Of a stretch of 8,544 bases of DNA, positions 1 to 5,364 are shown in pieces. A model generated the notes under the pieces. That model searched no databases, was not told where the DNA came from, and was given only the letters and a program-made list of their open reading frames with translations. The stretch covers positions 1 to 8,544 of the forward strand of contig JACPZR010000147.1 of the NCBI GenBank assembly GCA_016195395.1, given 5' to 3'. How positions within the stretch are numbered: the stretch's first letter is position 1; each line of letters begins with the position of its first letter. The stretch comes from Spirochaetia bacterium. GTDB lineage: Bacteria > Spirochaetota > Leptospirae > Leptospirales > Leptonemataceae. The position numbers were made by a program, and so were the translations under genes.

Positions 1-469
1 TCACTTTGCCGATGTCGTGCAGGATTCCTGCCGTGAAGGCGACGTCCGCGGGCGCTGTAGTCTTCTTTGCCCGGCTGATGGTGGACGCAATTTCCGCCAC
101 CAGGAGGCTGTGTTCCCAGAGGGCGCCGCCCTCCAGGCGGTAAGATTCCAGCGGAACGTTGATGATGCCCTCTGTGGCTGCGATCACGATGATGTCTTTG
201 ACGGTTTTCAATCCCAGAGTCACAATGGCTTCATGGACCGACAAAATCCTGCGCGACGGACGGAAATAGGCGGAATTTGACATACGGATAACGCTTGCCG
301 TGACGGCGGTATCCTTGGAGATTTCTTCCGCGAGCTTGTGGAAATCTACTTCTGGATTCTGCGCCAGCACAATGGCTCTGCGCGCAATGCCGGGCAGGGT
401 TGGCAGCTTTTTGATATCCGCCAGCTGGGCTTCCACGTCGGGTCTTAGATTTGGGAGATCTTGATCCAT
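1..469 (-). CDS. HDOD-domain signalling protein (C-terminus beyond left edge)
   Basis: The visible 156 residues are the N-terminal part of an HDOD domain, a degenerate relative of the HD phosphohydrolase fold used in bacterial signal transduction. Visible landmarks are KLPTLPG near residues 21-27, the SNSAYF segment at 64-69, AIVTLGLKTVK at 81-91, WEHS at 118-121, and GILHDIGKV at 148-156, where the window ends. Many HDOD proteins have lost the HD pair, but here H120 and H151-D152 are kept, so a metal-dependent activity cannot be excluded. The ATG at 469 is preferred because the cheD frame ends only 2 nt upstream (TGA at 474-472) and the homology starts soon after. The ribosome site is weak (AAGG about 7 nt upstream). 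The spacing implies co-transcription with cheD, fitting a chemotaxis or motility role, which is inference. What follows the HD motif is not visible. Confidence 0.9.
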   Translation of the reverse strand, partial: MDQDLPNLRPDVEAQLADIKKLPTLPGIARRAIVLAQNPEVDFHKLAEEISKDTAVTASVIRMSNSAYFRPSRRILSVHEAIVTLGLKTVKDIIVIAATEGIINVPLESYRLEGGALWEHSLLVAEIASTISRAKKTTAPADVAFTAGILHDIGKV

Positions 470-471
470 AA

Positions 472-552
472 TCAGGCCTTGTAGAGGTATTTCTCCTTCC
501 CTCCGGAGCGTAGGAAGATGCGGCCGTCATCCATGTAGACCGTGATGGTCCG
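472..552 (-). pseudogene. cheD: Severed in-frame C-terminal tail of cheD
   Basis: Immediately after the cheD TGA the same reading frame stays open for 26 codons to a second TGA at 474-472. It reads RTITVYMDDGRIF followed by a basic tail ending in YKA. CheD proteins typically end with a GG..GR turn, a strand, an acidic-glycine turn and a final hydrophobic strand. This segment matches that pattern when one residue (usually Gly or another small residue) is put at the TGA. Joined across the TGA, the product would be 165 residues, a normal CheD length. A single G-to-T change, GGA to TGA, would explain it. The only start codon inside (ATG at 534-532) lacks a ribosome site and would give a meaningless 20-residue peptide, so an independent small gene is unlikely. 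Confidence 0.75.
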
Positions 553-969
553 TCAGGATGAGCCGCCGGTATCTTCTGCGATGATCGGAATGCCGAGGGC
601 GCTCAAAGCGCTTTTCACCGCCTGCACGTTATCTGATCCGATTTGGTTCATGAATGCTGAATGAACTGAGTCAAACATTGAGGCGCCGCCGAAAATCCGC
701 GCGCTCAGTTCAGAACGGGCCACGCCCCGTTTCTCGACCTCGGCGGCCAGACCTTCCACAGCCGGCCGCGCGTATTTGCCCCGGTGCACGATCTTGCCCG
801 AGGGTGATTCCCCCAGCAGAACGTGCGCCAGTCCCCCGGTTTTCTTCTTCGTGGAGTAGAGGACAATCCCCACGCAGGACCCGAGCGTGGTCCAAAGCGC
901 ATCGGGCTCATCAGCGGTTTTCCATTCCGCTACGCCCACATGGATCAGGTTTCCTCTTTGCAGTGCCAC
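553..969 (-). CDS. cheD: CheD, chemoreceptor glutamine deamidase, cut short by an internal TGA
   Basis: CheD hydrolyses specific receptor glutamines to glutamate and, in some bacteria, partners the phosphatase CheC. The 138 visible residues carry the family core: GVAEWK at 12-17, TTLGSCVGIVLY at 27-38 with the presumed catalytic Cys32, GGLAHVLL at 45-52 with His49, RIFGGASMF at 91-99, IGSDNV at 110-115 and IIAEDTGG at 129-136. The frame then hits TGA (555-553), although CheD proteins normally run about 25 residues further through a G-R turn and a strand pair. That tail follows in the same frame (see 472-552). The GTG start at 969 gives a natural N-terminus but has no ribosome site. GTG at 939, with AGAGG 13 nt upstream, is an alternative. 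Without its tail the protein may be unstable, so the gene may be a recent pseudogene. Family assignment is very secure; functionality is not. Confidence 0.9.
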   Translation of the reverse strand: MALQRGNLIHVGVAEWKTADEPDALWTTLGSCVGIVLYSTKKKTGGLAHVLLGESPSGKIVHRGKYARPAVEGLAAEVEKRGVARSELSARIFGGASMFDSVHSAFMNQIGSDNVQAVKSALSALGIPIIAEDTGGSS

Positions 970-2054
970 TTCAAATCTGCGTGGAATTGTGCAGCTCCCG
1001 CTATGATTCCATGCGCGATCCGGACCGCTGGAAGAAACTGGATCTGGCGCGCGTTATTCGTGAAAAGAAACTGGGGCTCCTGGCCAGCTCTCTCATTCTC
1101 TCGGCGTTCCAGAAGCGGATCGGAGAGACCACAGGGGCGCGTCCCGGCGAAGAAATGATGGAAGCGGCGATGCTCGCGGAAAAAACAAAGGCGCGTCTGG
1201 TCCTCGCGGACAGGGAAGTGCGGATCACTCTCACGCGCGCCTGGTCTCAGGTGGGTCTTTGGACCAAGATGTGGCTGGGCAGCAATCTCTTTGCGTCGCT
1301 TTTGGTGCGCGAAGAAATCCCGGCGGAAGAAATTGAACGACTCAAGCGGGAAGATGTGCTGTTGGAGCTCTTCACAGACCTGCCGCCAAAATACCAGGGC
1401 GTGCGAAACGCCATCATCGACGAACGTGACCAGTATCTGGCCGCAAATATCCGTCGCGCCGCTGAAGAGCAGGGGAAGGGAACGGTGCTTGCAGTTGTTG
1501 GGGCGGGTCACCTGGCCGGGATTGAACGGATCTTGTCTGCCGGGGAACATCATGACATTGCCGCGCTTGACCATGTTCCCAAAAAATCACGGTTCAAGGC
1601 GATTGCCGGCGGGATTGTTTTCTCCGCGCTCTTTCTTGGACTCAGCGCCTACCTGTCCAGGTCTCCTCAGGATTTCGGCGGGGCTCTGATTGCGTGGGTG
1701 GTATGCCGGAGCGGCGGCGCGCTCTTGGGCGGGATCTTGTCCCTGGCTCATCCGTTGACAACTCTTGTGGTAACGCTCCTGGCTCCCGTTTCGATTTTCA
1801 TTTCCCTCTTCACAGGCACGCGGCTTTGGATGTTTGGAGCGTTGACCGAGCTTAAATTCCGTCATCCGCGCGTAGAGGATTTTGAAAACATCGCTTCAGA
1901 AACAGAAACCCTGCGGGGATTTCTGCGGAGTCTCTATCAGAATCGCGTTATGCACCTCTTGTTTGTGACAACAATGATTTCAACAGGTTTCTCGATCGGC
2001 CTTGTGGTATTCGGCTTCCTTGTGGGATCAAAGATGCCGTCCGTGGTTCCTTGA
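966..2054 (+). CDS. TraB/PrgY-family membrane protein lacking its N-terminus (probable pseudogene)
   Basis: Homology to the TraB/PrgY (Tiki/EreA-like) family begins abruptly at ICVELCSSRYDSM (about 975-1013). From there it is complete: RWKKLDLARVIREKK, ASSLILSAFQKRIGE, the LADREVRITLTRAW segment and the second GxxH motif GAGH at residues 164-167 (counting from ATG at 1011). The C-terminal half is membrane-embedded, with hydrophobic segments near 197-214, 225-245, 248-268 and 314-338, and the family's AHPLT and PRVEDFENI motifs. Family members normally start some 30-45 residues earlier with a strand and the first GxxH motif (GTAH-like). That part is absent, and the DNA upstream is cheD on the other strand. 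Possible starts are GTG 981 and ATG 1011 (347 residues); neither has a ribosome site. Known members act in pheromone shutdown or as putative metalloproteases. This copy is probably not functional. Confidence 0.85.
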   Translation, partial: PLQICVELCSSRYDSMRDPDRWKKLDLARVIREKKLGLLASSLILSAFQKRIGETTGARPGEEMMEAAMLAEKTKARLVLADREVRITLTRAWSQVGLWTKMWLGSNLFASLLVREEIPAEEIERLKREDVLLELFTDLPPKYQGVRNAIIDERDQYLAANIRRAAEEQGKGTVLAVVGAGHLAGIERILSAGEHHDIAALDHVPKKSRFKAIAGGIVFSALFLGLSAYLSRSPQDFGGALIAWVVCRSGGALLGGILSLAHPLTTLVVTLLAPVSIFISLFTGTRLWMFGALTELKFRHPRVEDFENIASETETLRGFLRSLYQNRVMHLLFVTTMISTGFSIGLVVFGFLVGSKMPSVVP

Positions 2055-2065
2055 AGGCGCCGTTG

Positions 2066-2719
2066 TCAGCGTTGCATTTCGTCCGACTCATGAATGACAA
2101 AGCCCGGCGCCGGGGATACCGCACAGGCGAGCATAGCGCGAGCTACCCGGCTTCCTTCGATCGGCTTGTACTTGCGAAGGGGGCCTTGAAAGGCAAAGCT
2201 GAAGAGCTTTCCCACAACCTGTCCCATTTCTTCTCCGGGTCGTTTCTCTTTCCTGTCGCCTGACAGAAGCGACGGTCGGAAAACATGAACGGACGAAAGT
2301 CCCACCGCGGCCAGCGCCGCCTCCAGGTCGCCCTTCACACGGTTGTAGAAAATCATCGAGTTCTTGTCTGATCCCATGGCTGTGACGACAAAGAAAGCCT
2401 TGGCTCCCTTTTCTTTGGCGAGCCTTGCCGCGGCGAGCGGGTATTCGTAGTCAACGGTTCGGAAAGCCTCCTGCGAACCCGCTTTTTTGATCGTTGTTCC
2501 CAGGCAGCAAAAGACGTTATCTACAGCAAAGGCGGACGCGTGGGATGCCATGTCCCCGAGTTCTGTCTCCACGTATTTGAGTTTCTTGTGCAGAGCCCTG
2601 GCTCTTCCCGGCCGGACCAGGCAGGTGACGCCTTCATAGGCGTCGTCTTCAAGGATGGCGGCGAGCAAATGGCCCCCGATCAGGCCGGTGGAGACCAGGA
2701 TGAGCGCGGTTTTCTTCAT
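2066..2719 (-). CDS. HTATIP2/TIP30-like NAD(P)-binding atypical short-chain dehydrogenase
   Basis: This 217-residue protein has a Rossmann fold and resembles the HTATIP2/TIP30-like NAD(P)H-binding family, whose bacterial members are mostly of unknown substrate. Landmarks are the N-terminal strand and nucleotide loop at residues 5-15, VFCCLGTTIKKAGSQEAFR at 69-87, VVTAMGSDKNS at 111-121, a YxxxK pair at Y125 and K129, FRPSLLSG at 147-154 and GPLRKYKPI at 179-187. The loop is odd: it reads LVSTGLIG where the family normally has LGATGLxG, so the first glycine of GxxGxxG is Val9. The start is supported by AGAGG 5 nt upstream. It lies 34 nt downstream of the uridylyltransferase on the same strand, so it may be the last gene of that operon. 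It converges on the TraB gene with 11 nt between stops and no visible terminator hairpin. Confidence 0.88.
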   Translation of the reverse strand: MKKTALILVSTGLIGGHLLAAILEDDAYEGVTCLVRPGRARALHKKLKYVETELGDMASHASAFAVDNVFCCLGTTIKKAGSQEAFRTVDYEYPLAAARLAKEKGAKAFFVVTAMGSDKNSMIFYNRVKGDLEAALAAVGLSSVHVFRPSLLSGDRKEKRPGEEMGQVVGKLFSFAFQGPLRKYKPIEGSRVARAMLACAVSPAPGFVIHESDEMQR

Positions 2720-2724
2720 ATGTA

Positions 2725-2729
2725 CCTCT
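2725..2729 (-). promoter_or_regulatory. Ribosome binding site of the HTATIP2-like gene
   Basis: AGAGG ends 5 nt before the ATG at 2719 and supports that start. It lies in the short gap after the uridylyltransferase stop codon, consistent with translation from a shared transcript. Confidence 0.6.
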
Positions 2730-2753
2730 GGCTGTTTGTGCGTGCGACCGCGT

Positions 2754-4157
2754 CTAGAATCGGATCATCTCGCTGGAAAGGACTTCCTTGTCGATCCGCG
2801 AGACCGGCAGAGGATCCGTCTTGTCCGTTGAAATGAACACCTTCCCTTTGATTTTGATCCCGCGGTCAAAGAGCCAGCGGCCCTTTACAGTGAACTCTTC
2901 CGCGTCTATCAAGGAGGGGACCTTGGGGAAAAGCGACTCGAAGTCCGGAAGCTTCTTGTAATGAGCGTCATCGAGCACGACAACGGGTTCCGGCGCATCA
3001 GGGCGCGTCCGGACGAGTGCTGCATCTTCTTCGCGGAGAGTGTAGGCGTCGCTTCTGCGGACCAGGAGGTCTGCGCAGTTTTTCACCGGCGCGAACCTTT
3101 CGCGGGGCACAATCACAACACGCGTTTTTTCAAAACGACCCACGGCCGACCCCATCGCAGTCTCGAGCTGGAGGACCGGAACGTCGCCTGCCTTTTTAGG
3201 GTTGACAATGACAGACAGCGGCAGGCCGGACCCAATGCGCGCTTTCAATGCGCGGAGACTGACCCACAGGTTGTTGATGGAGAAATACTGAAAGCGCTTA
3301 ACGTCCTGGAAATCCTGTATGTGCGCATCGTCCACCTGCGCGGTCTCCAGGAGTTCAATGTGGCCCTGTCGGCCGGAGGCGTCCAAGCGACGGTAGAGCA
3401 CGCCGCCTTTGAGATCGGCCTTGGTCTTGGGAGTGGCTTCCATCAGGAACTCGAGGCCGTTTTCCATGAAGTGATTGAGGATGCGCGTGTCTACGGTGGC
3501 TCCCAGGTTGTCTCCATTAGAGATGAAGAGGACCTTGAAGCCGTCCGCAATCAGTCGGTCCAGGATCCCCGTGATCTCAAGGGAGATGAAGATATCTCCG
3601 TGGCCGGGGGGACACCAGTCGAAACCGGAGGTGCCGTCTCCGGTGGGAAGAAGGGTTTCCGCATGAATCCGCGGCACCATGTTCTGGACAAAATCCGGGG
3701 GGAGGCCCGCAGCGTTGTTGATCTCTCTGATGCCGGGCGCTGCGAGCGTGTCCGCCTGCGTATTGAAGGAGTTCATGGAGAAGAGCGGGACAGCCACATT
3801 GTGTCGCTTGCGGAGTTTCGTGATCTGTGAAGCGATGATATCAAGAAACGTTTTTCCCTCTTTCACCGGGATGAGCGACTTGGCTTTCTCGAGCCCCATC
3901 GTCGTCCCCAGGCCCCCGTTCAATTTGATGACAGCGAGCTCTGACAGGAGTTTCTTCTCATCCGGCGCGCGGGAGAGCTCCTCAAGGCGCGCGTAATCGG
4001 CGGCATTCAGGTCTCCGATTTCATTCCAAGGGATTTTTCCTTTATATCCTTCGTGCACCAGGCGCACCCGGCGCAGAAATTCATCCGTAACAGCGTCATG
4101 CATGTTCTTCATTTTCATGCGCGCGCGGATGGCGGTCTCGATCCGTTGGAAACTCAT
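2754..4157 (-). CDS. UDPGP-family UTP:sugar-1-phosphate uridylyltransferase (eukaryote-type)
   Basis: The 467-residue product belongs to the UDPGP family (eukaryote-type UDP-glucose or UDP-N-acetylhexosamine pyrophosphorylases), not the GalU type usual in bacteria. It would make a UDP-sugar and pyrophosphate from UTP and a sugar-1-phosphate in the cytoplasm. Motifs are LNGGLGTTMGLEKAKSLIPV at 79-98 (UTP-binding loop and catalytic Lys), CPPGHGD at 182-188, ISNGDNLGATVD at 212-223 (metal-binding Asp), INNLWV at 294-299, NPKK at 319-322, LETAMG at 331-336 and RFAPVKNCADLL at 354-365. The C-terminal part after about 400 is a beta-helix-like tail. The motif set fits UDP-glucose pyrophosphorylase best, but UDP-GlcNAc or a broader sugar range is possible. 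The frame is open 32 codons further upstream. ATG 4157 is chosen because it has a strong ribosome site and an ATGA overlap with the preceding gene, implying coupled translation. Confidence 0.93.
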   Translation of the reverse strand: MSFQRIETAIRARMKMKNMHDAVTDEFLRRVRLVHEGYKGKIPWNEIGDLNAADYARLEELSRAPDEKKLLSELAVIKLNGGLGTTMGLEKAKSLIPVKEGKTFLDIIASQITKLRKRHNVAVPLFSMNSFNTQADTLAAPGIREINNAAGLPPDFVQNMVPRIHAETLLPTGDGTSGFDWCPPGHGDIFISLEITGILDRLIADGFKVLFISNGDNLGATVDTRILNHFMENGLEFLMEATPKTKADLKGGVLYRRLDASGRQGHIELLETAQVDDAHIQDFQDVKRFQYFSINNLWVSLRALKARIGSGLPLSVIVNPKKAGDVPVLQLETAMGSAVGRFEKTRVVIVPRERFAPVKNCADLLVRRSDAYTLREEDAALVRTRPDAPEPVVVLDDAHYKKLPDFESLFPKVPSLIDAEEFTVKGRWLFDRGIKIKGKVFISTDKTDPLPVSRIDKEVLSSEMIRF

Positions 4158-4558
4158 TGCTTTATCCACCTCTTGTCTGCGCCCGGGAGCCTGTCCATGC
4201 GGACGAAACTCATGTCGAACTTGGAAGTTTCCCAGGCTCGGTACCGGACCCAAAGTTCGATCTTGCGTTCACCTGTCGACCCCATTGTCCCGTCAGCGTT
4301 ACGCACCGGCCTCTGCACGACCACGGAGAAGTGGTAGTAGAGGACCTGTTTTCCATCCTGCACGGCGGACAGGATGCCGCGTTTTTCAGGATCCGGGAGT
4401 GAGCGCGTCAGAGCGACGGGGTATCGTTCTTTCCAAAGAACCGCAAGCTTTTCTTGGACTTCTTTGTATGAAGGCGGCGCCGCGAAGAGCGGACCGGAGG
4501 CCAGAACCAAAAGGCCAGCGGCACAGAGCAAGCCCGTGCGGTGGAGGCGATTCCACAT
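4154..4558 (-). CDS. Small secreted protein of unknown function
   Basis: I do not recognise this 134-residue protein. It starts with a classical Sec signal peptide: a basic n-region (MWNRLHR), a hydrophobic core at about 9-22, and a small-residue cleavage site after Ala26 or Ala27 in PLFAAPP. There is no lipobox cysteine, so it should be released to the periplasm or beyond rather than lipidated. The mature part (about 108 residues) has a predicted helix (YKEVQEKLAVLWKERYP), then alternating hydrophobic strands (VLYYHFSVVVQRPV, RKIELWVRYRAW, FDMSFVRMDRL), suggesting a small beta-sheet domain. Its ATG overlaps the apt stop (TGATG) and its TGA overlaps the next start (ATGA). It is therefore translationally coupled to two cytoplasmic enzymes, an unexpected place for an exported protein. 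No function is assigned. Confidence 0.85.
   Translation of the reverse strand: MWNRLHRTGLLCAAGLLVLASGPLFAAPPSYKEVQEKLAVLWKERYPVALTRSLPDPEKRGILSAVQDGKQVLYYHFSVVVQRPVRNADGTMGSTGERKIELWVRYRAWETSKFDMSFVRMDRLPGADKRWIKQ
4166..4174 (-). promoter_or_regulatory. Strong ribosome binding site deciding the uridylyltransferase start
   Basis: AAGAGGTGG, a near-consensus Shine-Dalgarno, ends 8 nt before ATG 4157, inside the 3' end of the secreted-protein gene. It fixes the uridylyltransferase start at the ATGA overlap rather than at the ATG 32 codons upstream. Confidence 0.75.
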
Positions 4559-5094
4559 CAGTGCCCCGGGAATTCCACCAGAGCGTAGGTTTCAATGCCG
4601 TTGTCTTTCAGGAGTTTGGAACCTCCCAGATCCGGCAGGTCGATCACGGCAGCGGCTTCCACAATCACCCCCCCCAGACGTCGCAGGAGCTTGCCCGCGG
4701 CGAGCATGGTGCCCCCTGTGGCAATCAGATCATCGAACAGAACAATACGGTCGTTGTGGGTGCAGGCATCCACGTGGATCTCAACGCTCGCCATGCCGTA
4801 TTCCAAGGTGTAGTCCTCGGAAATGGTTTCAAAGGGAAGCTTCCCTTTTTTTCGGATGGGCACAAAGGGAATTCCCAGGTGGTGGGCGACAGTAACGCCT
4901 AGGAGAAAACCGCGCGCGTCAATTCCGGCGATGATGTCAACGTTCATCTTGTCATAACGTTCGATGAAGGCTTCAAACACCGCCTTGCGTGCGTCGTGAT
5001 TTTGGAAGAGCGGGGTGATGTCGCGGAACATGATTCCGGGTTTTGGCCAGTCGGCTACTGTTCGGATGGCGCTTTGGATCTTCTGTGAGAGCAT
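4558..5094 (-). CDS. apt: Adenine phosphoribosyltransferase
   Basis: Apt salvages adenine by converting adenine and PRPP to AMP and pyrophosphate. The 178-residue length is normal for the family. Motifs in order are the N-terminal helix followed by PKPGIMFRDITPL (17-29), AGIDARGF (56-63), the flexible loop RKKGKLP (81-87), the acidic EYG segment (98-100) and the PRPP-binding loop IVLFDDLIATGGTM (117-130) with its adjacent acidic pair. The frame is open upstream to 5226, but that extension is proline-rich and unlike Apt. ATG 5094 begins at the conserved start MLSQKIQSAIR. Its ribosome site is weak. It is the first gene of the apt / secreted protein / uridylyltransferase run, and its stop codon overlaps the next start by one base. 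Confidence 0.96.
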   Translation of the reverse strand: MLSQKIQSAIRTVADWPKPGIMFRDITPLFQNHDARKAVFEAFIERYDKMNVDIIAGIDARGFLLGVTVAHHLGIPFVPIRKKGKLPFETISEDYTLEYGMASVEIHVDACTHNDRIVLFDDLIATGGTMLAAGKLLRRLGGVIVEAAAVIDLPDLGGSKLLKDNGIETYALVEFPGH

Positions 5095-5191
5095 CGGCGT
5101 CACTTTTTTCGGGGAATGGCCATGCGGAAACCAAGATTTGCCCCCTGTGGGTGGGTGGATTTTTGGTGGTGGGCGAACTAGTGCCAGCGAA

Positions 5192-5215
5192 GGGGCGGGC
5201 TGGGGTCGATTTGGG
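5192..5215 (+). other. Potential G-quadruplex-forming motif upstream of apt
   Basis: Four G-runs (5192-5195, 5197-5199, 5202-5205, 5213-5215) are separated by loops of 1, 2 and 7 nt, satisfying the usual G3+N1-7 rule. They lie on the plus strand, the template strand for apt, within a wider G-rich stretch from about 5145. If the promoter at 5217-5245 is real, it would sit just downstream of the transcription start. Folding is not demonstrated. Confidence 0.35.
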
Positions 5216-5216
5216 C

Positions 5217-5245
5217 CTCGTATCATGTGCCAGAAAGGACGTCAA
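5217..5245 (-). promoter_or_regulatory. Candidate sigma-70-type promoter for apt
   Basis: TTGACG (5245-5240, 5 of 6 matches to the -35 consensus) is followed after exactly 17 nt by TACGAG (5222-5217), a poor -10 hexamer. The latter is preceded by TGA, giving an extended -10 (TGn). The predicted start near 5210 leaves a leader of about 115 nt before apt. This is the best promoter-like pair I found in the gap, but it rests on pattern matching alone. Confidence 0.35.
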
Positions 5246-5294
5246 GCCGTGCCGATGTCGCAGCGGCGTGTATAGTAGACTGGGGACGCTTGGT

Positions 5295-5310
5295 CGCCCA
5301 CCGGCGGGCG
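5295..5310 (-). other. Short GC-rich hairpin downstream of argB
   Basis: In the minus-strand transcript CGCCCG pairs with TGGGCG (one G-U pair) around a CCGG tetraloop. No U-run follows on the minus strand, so it is not a typical intrinsic terminator for argB. On the plus strand the same element (5-bp stem) is followed by CTTTT, but no plus-strand gene ends there. It may protect the argB mRNA 3' end or be incidental. Confidence 0.3.
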
Positions 5311-5364
5311 CTTTTGGATTATGTCACATTATGAGGAGAACCGTTCCGGGCCGTGTGCCTCGGC

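Larger units (their letters stand above)
5095..5364. other. Non-coding gap between argB and apt
   Basis: This is the only sizeable intergenic stretch in the window. I see no plausible gene in either strand; the open frames are proline- or arginine-rich shadows. It holds a hairpin about 55 nt past the argB stop, a short direct repeat of ATTATG (5318-5333), a candidate minus-strand promoter and a G-rich plus strand. It probably separates two transcription units, argB ending and apt beginning. Confidence 0.5.

Noticed and set aside
472..534. Independent 20-residue small gene starting at ATG 534
   Set aside because: It has no ribosome site and shares the cheD frame. Its sequence, together with the codons before it, matches the expected CheD tail.
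472..555. Use of a genetic code in which TGA means glycine (as in Gracilibacteria/SR1), suggested by the cheD TGA at a Gly-like position
   Set aside because: apt, argB, the secreted protein, the HTATIP2-like gene and the TraB gene all end at TGA at natural family ends or at start-stop overlaps, and no other gene has an internal TGA. The GC content also does not fit those lineages.
537..555. Selenocysteine insertion at the cheD TGA, with the hairpin GGACC/GGTCT directly after it
   Set aside because: The stem is only 5 bp with a wobble and a 5-nt loop, begins one base after the codon, and lacks SECIS-like form. CheD has no Cys or redox role at this position.
654..965. Plus-strand extension of the TraB-like frame upstream to 654 as its real N-terminus
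   Set aside because: It is Arg/Pro-rich, lacks the GTAH-like motif expected there, and is exactly antisense to the conserved cheD coding sequence.
945..1574. 209-codon minus-strand frame opposite the TraB-like gene
   Set aside because: The composition (His-, Arg- and Phe-rich) and absence of motifs mark it as the shadow of the TraB coding frame.
2961..3830. 289-codon open frame on the plus strand opposite the uridylyltransferase
   Set aside because: It lies wholly antisense to a gene with complete family motifs, has no recognisable domain and no ribosome site. Long antisense frames are expected at this GC content.
5095..5226. 44-residue N-terminal extension of Apt
   Set aside because: It is proline-rich and not family-like. 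Apt proteins start at the helix beginning near ATG 5094, so the region is better read as leader.
5295..5316. Intrinsic terminator on the plus strand (hairpin plus CTTTT)
   Set aside because: The stem is only 5 bp, the T-run is four, and no plus-strand gene ends upstream of it.
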